The notes under the pieces were generated by a model. It saw only the letters and a program-made list of their open reading frames with translations, was not told the origin of the DNA and did not search any database. The position numbers and the translations under genes were made by a program. From Bradyrhizobium lablabi (GTDB taxonomy: Bacteria; Pseudomonadota; Alphaproteobacteria; Rhizobiales; Xanthobacteraceae), in NCBI RefSeq assembly GCF_900141755.1, contig NZ_LT670844.1:7102501-7166500 (forward strand): a stretch of DNA of 64,000 nucleotides. Reading direction: 5' to 3'. Below, in pieces: positions 51,834 to 60,810 of this stretch (the first letter of the stretch is position 1; the number at the start of each line of letters is the position of its first letter).

Positions 51834-52712
51834 ATGGGATTACTCGACGGCAAGGTGGCGCTGATCACCGGGGCGGGCGGCGGGCTCGGTGAGGCCTATG
51901 CAAAGCTGTTCGCGCGCGAGGGGGCGGCGGTCGTGGTCAACGATCTCGGCGGGCCCCGTGACGGCTCTGGCGCCGATGTCTCGATGGCGCAGAAGGTCGT
52001 CAACGCGATTGTCGCCGAGGGCGGCCGTGCGGTCGCCAACGGCGCCGACATCTCGACGCTCGCCGGCGGGCAGTCGGTGTTCGACGATGCCATCAAGAAT
52101 TTCGGCCGCGCCGATATCCTCGTCAACAATGCCGGCATCCTGCTCGACGAGACCTTTGCCAAGGCGAAAGAAGGGAATTGGGACAAGGTCATCCGGGTGC
52201 ATCTCAAAGGCACCTTCTGCTGCACCCAGCCCGTCTTCCGCTGGATGCGGGACAATGGCGGCGGTGTCATCGTCAACACCTCCTCGACCTCCGGCCTGAT
52301 CGGCAATTTCGGCCAGACCAATTACGGCGCGGCTAAGGGCGGTATCTGGGGATTGTCCAACGTGCTCGCGATCGAGGGCCGCAAGTACAATATCCGGGTC
52401 TGGACCCTGGCGCCGGGCGCGCTGACCCGCATGACCGCAGACCTGCCACGCTATAAGGAAAATCCTGGATTGGCCTTGGGGCCGGACGGCATCGCGCCGG
52501 CCGTGCTATACATGGTCAGCGATTTGTCGGGCGACCAGACCGGCAAAGTGTTGGGCGTCTCCGGCCCGCGCGGGGTGCGGGAGATGCGGATGATGGAAAT
52601 GGAAGGCTGGAAACCGCCCCATACGGGATGGAAGCCACAGGATGTCGTCGACCACGCCAACGAGATCTTCTTCTCCGAAGAGCAGATCAAGATGGGCGCG
52701 CGGCGGTTTTAG
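51834..52712 (+). CDS. SDR-family 3-hydroxyacyl-CoA dehydrogenase-like protein
   Basis: This 292-residue short-chain dehydrogenase resembles the dehydrogenase domain of the peroxisomal multifunctional enzyme 2. The cofactor motif TGAGGGLG is at residues 12-19, VVNDLGGPRDGSGAD follows, NNAG is at 98-101, and the catalytic residues are Ser150, Tyr164 and Lys168. AAGGAGA precedes the ATG at 51834. An upstream in-frame extension crosses a repeat element and is not used. Neighbours point to oxidation of a 3-hydroxyacyl-CoA. Confidence 0.92.
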   Translation: MGLLDGKVALITGAGGGLGEAYAKLFAREGAAVVVNDLGGPRDGSGADVSMAQKVVNAIVAEGGRAVANGADISTLAGGQSVFDDAIKNFGRADILVNNAGILLDETFAKAKEGNWDKVIRVHLKGTFCCTQPVFRWMRDNGGGVIVNTSSTSGLIGNFGQTNYGAAKGGIWGLSNVLAIEGRKYNIRVWTLAPGALTRMTADLPRYKENPGLALGPDGIAPAVLYMVSDLSGDQTGKVLGVSGPRGVREMRMMEMEGWKPPHTGWKPQDVVDHANEIFFSEEQIKMGARRF

Positions 52713-52719
52713 TTCAAAC

Positions 52720-52819
52720 GTCATTCCGGCATGGTCCGAAGGACCAGACCGCAGATGCGCAATTGCGCATCGGGGAATCTCGAGATTCCGGGTTCATGCT
52801 TCGCATGCCCCGGAATGAC
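52720..52819. repeat. Intergenic palindromic element, GTCATTCCGG family, copy 2
   Basis: The ends are GTCATTCCGG (52720-52729) and CCGGAATGAC (52810-52819). The inner palindromes are ATGCGCAATTGCGCAT (52755-52770) and GGAATCTCGAGATTCC (52774-52789), the latter identical to that of copy 1 at 13744-13759. GGTCC-GAA-GGACC adds a third stem. Confidence 0.85.
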
Positions 52820-52839
52820 GAAAGAGAGAAGAGGCACAG

Positions 52840-53796
52840 ATGACAAAACTCACCCCCAGCGCCGCAGGCACCTTTGCGATCGCGCCGACGCCGTTCCACG
52901 ACGACGGCCGCATCGACGAGAAATCCATCGACCGGCTGACGGATTTTTATGCCGAGGTCGGCTGCGACGGCGTCACGGTGCTCGGCATCCTCGGCGAGGC
53001 GCCAAAACTCGATGCCGCGGAGGCCGAGCAGGTCGCGATCCGCTTCGTCAAGCGCGCCAAGAACATGCAGATCATCGTGGGCGTCTCGGCGCCGGGATTT
53101 GCCACCATGCGCGCGCTGGCGCTGAAGTCGATGGATGCGGGTGCTGCCGGTGTCATGATCGCACCGCCGCCCAATTTGCGCACCGACGATCAGATCATCG
53201 GTTATTTCAAGCAGGCGGTGGAAGCGATCGGCACGGATGTGCCCTGGGTGCTGCAGGATTATCCGCTGACCTTGTCGGTCGTGTTCACACCCAGCGTGAT
53301 CCGCAAGATCGTGATGGACAATCCGTCCTGCGTGATGCTCAAGCACGAGGACTGGCCGGGGCTGGAGAAAATTTCCGCGCTCCGCGGCTTCCAGAAAGAC
53401 GGCTCGCTGCGGCCGCTGTCGATCCTGACCGGCAATGGCGGGCTGTTCCTCGATTTCGAGATGGAACGCGGCGCTGACGGCGCGATGACCGGCTACGCCT
53501 TTCCGGAATTGCTGATCGATGTCGTGAGGTTGTCGAAAGAGGGCCGCCGCGACGCCGCACACGATCTGTTCGACGCGCATCTGCCGCTGATCCGCTACGA
53601 GCAGCAGCCTGGCGCAGGCCTCGCGGTACGCAAATATGTCCTGCAAAAGCGCGGCGTGATCGCCTCGAGCGCGCAGCGCAAGCCCGGCGCGAATATCACG
53701 GCTACCGCAAAGTCCGAAGTCGATTACCTGTTGGCGCGGGTGGCGCGTCTCGACAAGCGCGCCAACCTGCAGCCATTATCAAGTGCCGCGGGCTGA
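52840..53796 (+). CDS. Dihydrodipicolinate synthase-family aldolase/lyase
   Basis: This 318-residue TIM-barrel protein of the DapA/N-acetylneuraminate lyase superfamily forms a Schiff base with a 2-oxoacid. The Schiff-base lysine is Lys168 in VMLKHED, the helper Tyr141 lies in LQDYPLT, and the usual GTTGE loop is present as GILGE. GCDGVTVLG and MIAPPPN are barrel strands. It is unlikely to be the lysine-pathway enzyme, given its context after acyl-CoA enzymes; a catabolic aldolase or hydratase is more plausible. Its end is five bases from the nudix start. Confidence 0.9.
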   Translation: MTKLTPSAAGTFAIAPTPFHDDGRIDEKSIDRLTDFYAEVGCDGVTVLGILGEAPKLDAAEAEQVAIRFVKRAKNMQIIVGVSAPGFATMRALALKSMDAGAAGVMIAPPPNLRTDDQIIGYFKQAVEAIGTDVPWVLQDYPLTLSVVFTPSVIRKIVMDNPSCVMLKHEDWPGLEKISALRGFQKDGSLRPLSILTGNGGLFLDFEMERGADGAMTGYAFPELLIDVVRLSKEGRRDAAHDLFDAHLPLIRYEQQPGAGLAVRKYVLQKRGVIASSAQRKPGANITATAKSEVDYLLARVARLDKRANLQPLSSAAG

Positions 53797-53800
53797 TCGC

Positions 53801-54613
53801 ATGGCAGAGGCCGTCACAGCGCGTCCGGCGTCCACCATCCTGCTGCTGCGCGACAGCGCAGGCCCCGACGACAACGGTCGCGGAGAGATCGAAGTCTTCA
53901 TGATGGTGCGCCATTATGAAATCGACTTCAACTCCGGGGCGCTGGTGTTTCCCGGCGGCAGCGTCGACAAGGGCGACAACGAGATCCTCGCACGGCCCGA
54001 GCTTTACTCGGGCGGCGAGGGGCTCGATGCGGACGACTTAAGTTTCCGCATCGCCGCGATCCGCGAGACCTTTGAGGAAAGCGGCATTCTGCTCGCGCGT
54101 TCCCGCGGATCGAACGGCTTGATCGATGCCAGGCGGGCGCGCGAGATCGAAGCGGCCCATCGCGCCATCCTGTGCGAGGGCAAGACGACATTTTTAAAAG
54201 TGCTCGCCGATAATGGGCTGTTGCTGGCGCTCGATGAACTCGTGCCCTATGCCCACTGGATCACGCCGGAGGGCATGCCAAAGCGATTCGACACCTGGTT
54301 CTTCCTCGCCGCGGCACCTCCCGAGCAGGTCGGCGCCCATGACGGCAAGGAATCCACCGATTCGATCTGGGTATCGCCGCGAGAGGCCTTGGCCGGCGGC
54401 GAGAGCGGGCGGTTCAAATTGCCGTTTCCGACCACGCGCAACCTGATCCGGCTCGGCAAGCAGAACAGCGTCAAGTCGGCGCTCGACGACATCAGCGGCA
54501 AGCCGATCGTGACGGTGATGCCGGTCATGACAAAGCTCAACGGCGGCCGCCAGCTCCGCATCCCCCGGGAAGCCGGCTATGATGGCGAGGTTTTTGAAGT
54601 CGGCGCGGTGTGA
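53801..54613 (+). CDS. Nudix hydrolase (NUDT19-like)
   Basis: This 270-residue protein has a Nudix core split by an insertion: FPGGSVD at residues 50-56, about 30 residues, then AAIRETFEESGILLA at 85-99 with the metal-binding Glu pair. This layout matches the NUDT19/RP2-type CoA-diphosphatase group rather than short mutT enzymes. HWITPEGMPKRFDTWFFLAA is a further conserved block. Start ATG at 53801. It may recycle or trim CoA derivatives of the upstream pathway; that is inferred from position. Confidence 0.9.
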   Translation: MAEAVTARPASTILLLRDSAGPDDNGRGEIEVFMMVRHYEIDFNSGALVFPGGSVDKGDNEILARPELYSGGEGLDADDLSFRIAAIRETFEESGILLARSRGSNGLIDARRAREIEAAHRAILCEGKTTFLKVLADNGLLLALDELVPYAHWITPEGMPKRFDTWFFLAAAPPEQVGAHDGKESTDSIWVSPREALAGGESGRFKLPFPTTRNLIRLGKQNSVKSALDDISGKPIVTVMPVMTKLNGGRQLRIPREAGYDGEVFEVGAV

Positions 54614-54648
54614 CGCAAGGCCCAACGGTAGTGCGCTGATCTCTCGTT

Positions 54649-54708
54649 CGTCATGTCCGGTCTTGTGCCGGGCATCCGCGTCTTTAAGCCCGGTGGTAAA
54701 GCATGACG
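54649..54708. repeat. Intergenic palindrome, CGTCATG family, copy 2
   Basis: CGTCATG (54649-54655) pairs with CATGACG (54702-54708). Inside, GCCGGGC and GCCCGG-type segments can pair. The ends equal those of 38759-38882. The element is shorter here. Confidence 0.6.
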
Positions 54709-54814
54709 CTGCTAGAACCGTGTCTTACACCAACACTTCGATATGCAGCGAAGTATATCGATACACGACCATGTAGTGTTCCGCCTCGAAGCCTCGGGAG
54801 CCGGAACGACGCAG

Positions 54815-55738
54815 ATGGAAAATACTTCTTCGCGAAATCCTTACATCGCCGTGGAGCTTGCATTACTCTTGCTGTTGGCGGCGCTGTGGGGCGCGTCCTA
54901 TACCTTCATCAAGCTCGGCGTCGCAACTATCCCACCGATCACGTTGATCGCGGCGCGCACCTCGATTGCGGGATTGCTGCTGCTTGTGATCATGCACGCG
55001 CGCGGGCTGCGGCTGCCGAAGGATGCCGGGACCTGGCGGCGCTTTTTGTTTCAGGCCTGCCTCAACAGCGTGATCCCCTGGACGCTGATCGCCTGGGGCG
55101 AACGTTTTCTCGACGCGGGCCTTGCGACCATTCTCAATTCCACCTCACCGATCTTCACGTTCTTCCTGGCGTTCGCGATCACGGGAGCGGAGGCGCTGAG
55201 TGCGCGAAAACTGTTGGGCGTTCTCGCCGGGATGGCTGGCATCTGCCTGATCGTGGGCGTGCAGGCGCTCAATGGGTTAGGCGAGCAGCTTGCCGCGCAA
55301 CTCGCCGTGGTGGCGGCAACGGTTTGCTATGCCGGCGGCGCCATCTTCAGCCGCGGTTTCAAGGGCCTCGATCCGATGGCGCCGGCCGCGGGTTCGCTAA
55401 TCTGTGGCGCGGCGATCCTGATACCCGTCAGCCTCGTCGTGGACCGGCCATGGAGCCTTGCGCCCTCGATGAGCTCGCTGCTGGCGCTGCTCGCACTCGC
55501 GCTATTCTCGACCGCGTTCGCCTTTGTCATCTATTTTCGGCTGATCCAGACACTGGGCTCGGTCGGCACCACGGCGCAAGCGTATTTGCGGGTGCCGATC
55601 GGCGTCGCGCTTGGCGTCGTTTTTCTCGGCGAAAGCCTGTCCTCGACGGCATGGATCGGTCTTGCCTGCGTCGTGACCGGCGTGGTCGCGATGACGATAC
55701 CGGGCCGGAGGCCGACGTTGGTTAACGCGTCGACCTGA
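54815..55738 (+). CDS. EamA/DMT-family permease
   Basis: This 307-residue inner-membrane protein has ten predicted hydrophobic segments in two EamA repeats. Signatures are ALWGASYTFIKLGVATIPPITLIAARTSIAG in the first and AFVIYFRLIQTLGSVGTTAQAYLRVPIGVALGVVFLGE in the second. Such proteins export metabolites or amino acids. The ATG at 54815 gives MENTSSRNPYIAVELALL; an upstream ATG at 54743 would add an improbable leader. The substrate is unknown. Confidence 0.92.
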   Translation: MENTSSRNPYIAVELALLLLLAALWGASYTFIKLGVATIPPITLIAARTSIAGLLLLVIMHARGLRLPKDAGTWRRFLFQACLNSVIPWTLIAWGERFLDAGLATILNSTSPIFTFFLAFAITGAEALSARKLLGVLAGMAGICLIVGVQALNGLGEQLAAQLAVVAATVCYAGGAIFSRGFKGLDPMAPAAGSLICGAAILIPVSLVVDRPWSLAPSMSSLLALLALALFSTAFAFVIYFRLIQTLGSVGTTAQAYLRVPIGVALGVVFLGESLSSTAWIGLACVVTGVVAMTIPGRRPTLVNAST

Positions 55739-55944
55739 AGAGTGCGCTCCTGATTCGGGGTCCACGCCTGGGCACGGTATGGGTCCCGGCTCTGCGGAGC
55801 AGCGTGAAGGACGCTGGATCGCGTCCGGGACACGGACATACCCGCGCGCGCGCCCCGCGGGCATTGGCGGCCGGCGGCAGGTTCCCCTAAGGCCCGATTC
55901 CATCGTATAAAAGGGCCACTGTTCGGACCCAGGTCCCGATCCCC

Positions 55945-58620
55945 ATGCCCTTTGCCGCCTTCATCCGACGGATACGGTCATTTTCGCTTTCGATCGGTCA
56001 GCTGACCTTTGCCAGCTTCATCCTGCTGCTGGCGATGATCGTGATGACCAGCGTCGCCAGCGTCATCTCCATCCGCCACATCGATACGACCTTTGCCGAG
56101 TTGCAGCGGCTGCAGAGCCTTGGCGACGTCGCCGTGGATATCGATCGGCGCATGAACGAGCTGCGGCTCGCCGCCCGCGATTTCGTCACCGATCCGGACG
56201 CCCGGCCCGAGCGGGTGGGGGCAGCCGCGTCGGCGCTGAGCGCGCTGCTCAAGAAAACGCGGTTGGAGCTTGCGCCCGAACAGCAGGATATGATCGACGG
56301 CGTTACCCAGCGGCTTGCGAACTACCGCGAAGGCATCGAGCGGGTCACCGCGTTGATCGCGCGGCGCACGCAACTGGTCGCGGCCTTGCCGCCGGTGCGC
56401 GAGCGGTTCGAGCAGGCGATCGCCGACGTGCCCGATCGCGAGACCGCGCGCAGTCTGTTTCGCATGCAAAACCAGGTTGCCGAGGCCTTGCTGACGCACG
56501 ATCCAGCGGCGGCCGAGCAGGCCGCCCAACGCATGCGGGCACTCGCCATCAACCAACCGGCGCTTCGCGGCGCGGTCGATGCCTATGCCGACGCGATTAT
56601 TTCGGTCTCGGACACGGAGGCGCAGATCGCCGAGATCGACAAGGACGTCTTGGGCATCGAAGGCCGGCAGATCGGACGGGTGACCGAATTGTTGCGCGAG
56701 GTCAGCGCCAGCCGGGGCCGGCTACTGGGCGTCGATTTCGCCAAGACCCTGGCCCACGACAAATGGCAAAGCATCATCCTGGGAACGCTGGGTGTCTTGA
56801 TCGGACTGGTCGCGGCACTGTTCGTGGTGCGCCGCACCGTGCGTCCGCTCAAGGCGATTGCGACCGCGATTCGTTCGCTCGCCGCGGGCAAGAAGGACGC
56901 CTCGATCCCGGCGACCGACATCAACAACGAGATCGGCGATATCGCCCGCGCCGCCGAAGTGTTCCGCCGCACCTTGGTCGACGCCGACGCCGCGCGGGAA
57001 GCGGCGGTGCACGCATTGGCCGAGCAGCGCCTTGCCGAGGAAAGCTATCGCAAGCTGTTCCAGGGCTCGGTCGACGGCATCTATGTGACGACGCCGGGCG
57101 GCGTGCTGCTCAACGCCAACCCGGCGCTGGCGCGAATCATGGGATACGCGACACCGCAGGGTCTGATCGAGGGCATCAGCGACATCGCGCAGACGGTCTA
57201 CGTTCATCCGGCGGCGCGAGCGGAATACCAGTCGCTGATGCAGCGCGACGGCATGGTGCGCGAGTTCGAGTATCAGGTACGTGCGCGCGACGGCACCATC
57301 CTCTGGCTGTCCGACAGCGCCACCGCCGTGCGCGACGATCGAGACCAGGTCATCCGCTATGAGGGAACGGTGCGCGACATCACCGATCAGAAACGCGCCG
57401 AGGACGCGATCGCCGAGGGAAGGCGGCTATTGCAGCAGGTGATCGACACCGTGCCCGCGGTCATCAACGTCAAGGACAAGCAGCTCCGCTATGTCCTGAT
57501 GAACCGCTACATGGCCGGCATCTTCGGTGTCGAGCCGGCCGACGCGATCGGCCGCACCACCAGCGATCTGATGTCGCGCTATGGTGCGCAGAAGACCGAC
57601 GAGAATGACAAGCGCGTGCTGGCCTCGGGCAGGGGGCTCGGATTCTACGAGGAGGAGTATCTGGATTCCCAAGGCAAGTTGCGGCAGTGGCTGGTGAACA
57701 AGATGCCGCTGCTCGATGCCGAGGGCGAGATCGAACGCATCGTCACCGTCGCGCTCGATATCGGCGAGCGTAAGCGCGGCGAGCAGGAAATGCGAAAAGC
57801 GAAGGATGCCGCCGAAGCCGCGCTGCGCAATCTGCGGGAGACCCAGAACTCGCTGATCGAGGCGGAAAAGCTCGCAGCGCTCGGGCGGCTGGTGGCGGGC
57901 GTCGCCCACGAGGTCAATAATCCCGTCGGCATCAGCCTGACGGTCGCTTCCTCGCTGGAGCGCAAGACGGCATTGTTCGCCGCCGAAGTCGAGCGCGGCA
58001 ATCTGCGGCGATCGAGCCTTAGCGAATTTCTGGAGACCAGCCGCGATGCGTCCTCGCAGCTCGTCGCCAATCTCAATCGCGCCGCCGAACTGATCACCTC
58101 GTTCAAGCAGGTCGCCGCCGACCGCAATTACTCGGACCAGCGCACCTTCGACCTCGGCGATCTCACCGAGCAGGTCGTGATGAGCCTGCGGCCGGGCTTG
58201 CGGAAGCACAATCTGTCGCTCACCGTCGATTGCCAGCCCAATCTCACCATGAACTCTTATCCGGGCCCATACGGCCAGGTGCTGACCAACCTTTTTCTCA
58301 ATGCGGTGGCCCATGCTTTTCCCGACGGCAAGCCCGGCGCGGTGGATATCCAGGTGCGGGCATCCGGCAAGGACAATGTCGAGATCATTTTCTCCGACAA
58401 TGGTTGCGGCATGAGCCTCGACGTCCGCCGCCGCGCCTTCGATCCGTTCTTCACCACCCGCCGCGATCAGGGCGGCACCGGGCTCGGCCTGCATATCGTC
58501 TACAGCATCGTGACCAACCGCCTCGGCGGCCGGCTCGACCTCGATTCAGAGCCGGGCAAAGGCACCCGGATCCAGATCATCCTGCCCCGCGTGGCGCCGC
58601 TGGAGCAGGCGGCGGAATAA
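55945..58620 (+). CDS. Membrane sensor histidine kinase with HAMP and two PAS domains
   Basis: This 891-residue hybrid-less sensor kinase has a membrane segment near residues 17-40, a helical periplasmic sensor region to about 270, a second membrane segment near 275-296 and a HAMP domain. Two PAS/PAC domains follow (about 368-490 and 492-615), then the HisKA dimerisation domain with phospho-acceptor His655 in VAHEVNNPVG, and a HATPase with the N-box LFLNAVAHAFPDG, DNGCGMS and GGTGLGLHIVYSIV. No receiver domain or response regulator gene is adjacent, so it is an orphan kinase here. Confidence 0.94.
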   Translation: MPFAAFIRRIRSFSLSIGQLTFASFILLLAMIVMTSVASVISIRHIDTTFAELQRLQSLGDVAVDIDRRMNELRLAARDFVTDPDARPERVGAAASALSALLKKTRLELAPEQQDMIDGVTQRLANYREGIERVTALIARRTQLVAALPPVRERFEQAIADVPDRETARSLFRMQNQVAEALLTHDPAAAEQAAQRMRALAINQPALRGAVDAYADAIISVSDTEAQIAEIDKDVLGIEGRQIGRVTELLREVSASRGRLLGVDFAKTLAHDKWQSIILGTLGVLIGLVAALFVVRRTVRPLKAIATAIRSLAAGKKDASIPATDINNEIGDIARAAEVFRRTLVDADAAREAAVHALAEQRLAEESYRKLFQGSVDGIYVTTPGGVLLNANPALARIMGYATPQGLIEGISDIAQTVYVHPAARAEYQSLMQRDGMVREFEYQVRARDGTILWLSDSATAVRDDRDQVIRYEGTVRDITDQKRAEDAIAEGRRLLQQVIDTVPAVINVKDKQLRYVLMNRYMAGIFGVEPADAIGRTTSDLMSRYGAQKTDENDKRVLASGRGLGFYEEEYLDSQGKLRQWLVNKMPLLDAEGEIERIVTVALDIGERKRGEQEMRKAKDAAEAALRNLRETQNSLIEAEKLAALGRLVAGVAHEVNNPVGISLTVASSLERKTALFAAEVERGNLRRSSLSEFLETSRDASSQLVANLNRAAELITSFKQVAADRNYSDQRTFDLGDLTEQVVMSLRPGLRKHNLSLTVDCQPNLTMNSYPGPYGQVLTNLFLNAVAHAFPDGKPGAVDIQVRASGKDNVEIIFSDNGCGMSLDVRRRAFDPFFTTRRDQGGTGLGLHIVYSIVTNRLGGRLDLDSEPGKGTRIQIILPRVAPLEQAAE

Positions 58621-58632
58621 CGAGCGCGCTCG

Positions 58633-58980
58633 TCAGTCGATGTCGGCGAGCTTGCGCAAGGTCGCCTTGAATATCTGGCTCGCTTTGCCGACCAGCGCGG
58701 TGCCGTCCATCACCGCTGCCTTATCGGTGAAGGTGCCGGAGACGCCGATGCCGACCGGGCTCGGCCCGCCGAACAAAGGATTGGCGTCGGGACTGGAGGT
58801 GTGGCGCTGGACCAGCACCTCGCCCTTGAATGTATCGCCCTTCGACGTGTAGCTGCCGGTGTAAAACAGATAGGCATCGCCGCCGACGATCTTGCCGTCC
58901 CGGAACACGACCACGCCGCTGCCCTTGCCCACACGACCATCCTGCAGGCTGACGTGGATCGAATACAGACCATTCTTCAT
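58633..58980 (-). CDS. GrlR-like family protein
   Basis: This 115-residue beta-rich protein resembles GrlR, the lipocalin-like regulator first described as a repressor of type III secretion in attaching-effacing E. coli. MKNGLYSIHVSLQDGR, GSGVVVFRDGKIVGGDAYLFYTGSY and VQRHTSSPD are the matching blocks. No GrlA-like activator or type III genes are present. In rhizobia such proteins appear as solitary genes, as I recall. It ends 13 bases from the kinase gene, tail to tail. Confidence 0.8.
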   Translation of the reverse strand: MKNGLYSIHVSLQDGRVGKGSGVVVFRDGKIVGGDAYLFYTGSYTSKGDTFKGEVLVQRHTSSPDANPLFGGPSPVGIGVSGTFTDKAAVMDGTALVGKASQIFKATLRKLADID

Positions 58981-59324
58981 GGCGTGGCCGGTTAACGACG
59001 TCCGTCATTCACGGAGTCGGTTCCCTGTTATGCCAAAGCGCCACGCGCGGCGTCAACGCGACAGGTTGACCGCGCCCGCCACGCCCGGCGCAAACTCACT
59101 AACCGGGACGTTCGCCGTAGCGCGCGCAAATGGCATCCGGTTGGCTGCAGGAAATTATTCCTTGTTAACACTCAGCGCGCGCTTGGACCGCTCAGCCAGC
59201 ATCCATTTCCGAAGCTAACACCGTATTCACCCGGAATGTCGCGAATCACCGTCTGTCATAATCTTGGCCCGCGAAATGCATGGCGAAGGAAGCACCGGCC
59301 GGTGGGTGCTGGAGCAGGAGAAAC
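58981..59324. other. Intergenic region without recognised features
   Basis: This 344-base gap lies between the GrlR-like gene (minus) and a small exported protein gene (plus) and presumably holds both promoters. I see no clear promoter box, palindrome family or gene. Confidence 0.4.
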
Positions 59325-59774
59325 GTGAGCAACTGGAACGATTCCGGCGGCCATGAGCCGCATTTAGACACTGACGACAACGATTGGGAAAATTCGGGTC
59401 GCCGACATAAAAGGCGATTAAGAACGTCGCTGACGTTCGGTCTTGCCGCGCTATTGCTGGCACTGGCTTCCCATTCCGGGCATGCGCGCGATCCCGACGG
59501 GCGCTATGCCAACTCGCCCCTGAAGCAATGGTTTGACAGTCTCAAAAGCGGCAAGGGGCCGTGCTGTTCGGATGCCGACGGCACCGCGGTTTCCGACGTC
59601 GATTGGGAATCCGCGGGCGGTCATTATCGCGTACGGCTCGATGGCGAATGGGTCGACGTGCCGGATGAAGCTGTCATCACCGAACCCAACCGGATCGGCC
59701 GCACCATGGTGTGGCCGCTGCGCGGGTACCTCGGCACCTCGATCCGATGCTTCATGCCGGGCAGCATGACTTAG
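59325..59774 (+). CDS. Membrane-anchored or exported conserved hypothetical protein
   Basis: This 149-residue protein has a charged N-terminus, a hydrophobic segment (LTFGLAALLLALASHSG, residues about 36-52) and a conserved domain with GPCCSDADGTAVSDVDWE, YRVRLDGEWVDVPDEAVI and IRCFMPGSM. The GTG at 59325 is chosen because AGGAG (59316-59320) lies 4 bases upstream; an ATG at 59280 is the alternative. The CC pair may bind metal. The function is unknown. It overlaps the next gene tail to tail by 4 bases. Confidence 0.78.
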   Translation: MSNWNDSGGHEPHLDTDDNDWENSGRRHKRRLRTSLTFGLAALLLALASHSGHARDPDGRYANSPLKQWFDSLKSGKGPCCSDADGTAVSDVDWESAGGHYRVRLDGEWVDVPDEAVITEPNRIGRTMVWPLRGYLGTSIRCFMPGSMT

Positions 59775-60109
59775 CTGACGTTGCGCTTGTCTGCGCGTTT
59801 TAAAGCGCGCCAGATTTGTTTGCAGGCAACCATCGCGAGCGCCGACACGATCAGCGGCAGCAGGATCGTGCTTGCGGCGCTCACGTAGATAATCTGGTCC
59901 TTGGCGTCGCCGCCCTCTGACCAGATCGCGCCCGGCAGATATCTCGAAATGTCGCCGGTGATGTAAGTTTGGGTGGGACGAACCAGCGAGGCCATGCAAA
60001 CGGCGATCGCTAGATAATTCCACCACCGCCGCGCGGCGAGGCGTATCAGGAGAACGGCTGTGGCGATCTGCGCGACGATGATGATGGCAACCGAAGGCCA
60101 GCCGTTCAT
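59771..60109 (-). CDS. Hypothetical three-helix membrane protein
   Basis: This 112-residue protein has three hydrophobic stretches (AIIIVAQIATAVLLIRLAA, YLAIAVCMASLVRP and TILLPLIVSALAMVACKQIW). It is probably an inner-membrane protein. No family is recognised. It lies just downstream of the VOC-family gene on the same strand (42 bases) and may be co-transcribed with it. Confidence 0.65.
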   Translation of the reverse strand: MNGWPSVAIIIVAQIATAVLLIRLAARRWWNYLAIAVCMASLVRPTQTYITGDISRYLPGAIWSEGGDAKDQIIYVSAASTILLPLIVSALAMVACKQIWRALKRADKRNVS

Positions 60110-60151
60110 CGGCCAAGCCGTCGCGTGATGGCGGCTTGGCGCCTTTTTTCC

Positions 60152-60535
60152 TCAGGCATATTTTTTGTCGCGCTCCAGGAGCTCGACCGAGATGCCCTGC
60201 GGCCCGCGGATGAAGCAGATGCGCACACCCGGCCGGATCGTCGTCGGCTCCTTGGTGAATTCGACGCCCTTGGCCTTGATCTCGGCGGCCACCGCATCGA
60301 TGTCTTTCACCGTCAGCCCGAAATGATCGAGCCCCTGATAGGGCGTTACCGGCGGGCTGTTGACGCCGTCGCCGGCCACAACCGGCGCGATGAACACATT
60401 GGCGCCGCCGAGCTTGACGTCGATCCGCCCGGGGCCGTGGATGATCACGCCGCCGAGAATGTTTTCAAGCCAGGCCGCGGTCGCCTCCGGATCGGGACTG
60501 CGCAAGTGAATATGATCCCAGGTGACTATCGGCAT
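60152..60535 (-). CDS. VOC (glyoxalase/bleomycin-resistance) family protein
   Basis: This 127-residue protein has the vicinal-oxygen-chelate fold of two beta-alpha-beta-beta-beta units. Possible metal ligands are His8 (WDHIHL), the His in GLDHFGLTV and the Glu in SVELLER. Members include glyoxalases, dioxygenases and fosfomycin-resistance enzymes; the substrate cannot be inferred. Confidence 0.9.
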   Translation of the reverse strand: MPIVTWDHIHLRSPDPEATAAWLENILGGVIIHGPGRIDVKLGGANVFIAPVVAGDGVNSPPVTPYQGLDHFGLTVKDIDAVAAEIKAKGVEFTKEPTTIRPGVRICFIRGPQGISVELLERDKKYA

Positions 60536-60810
60536 CGTCGTTCTCCCCTTGGCTTTGGCTAGCGCGCCGCTTGCCGCGACGCGTCGCTTGGCCGCGGCAC
60601 GCGCCGCGACGCCGTCAATTTAGCGGTCGCGTTCCGGCATGGCCATCCCCATCGCCAGGCCGCCGGCCATCCCCAATATTGTTACATTTCGATGCAACCA
60701 TTTCGGAGTTTGCCGATTATGGGAAAGCGGCGGAACCGGTGCAACGCGTCCACCGCGTGTGTGGCTGTGCGGCGCAACAGGTGATAATTGTTTGCCGCCA
60801 ATCGGTGGGC

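Noticed and set aside
54703..55725. Plus-strand frame of 340 codons overlapping the EamA gene
   Set aside because: It overlaps a permease gene with ten clear membrane segments and has an Arg/Gly/His-rich shadow composition.
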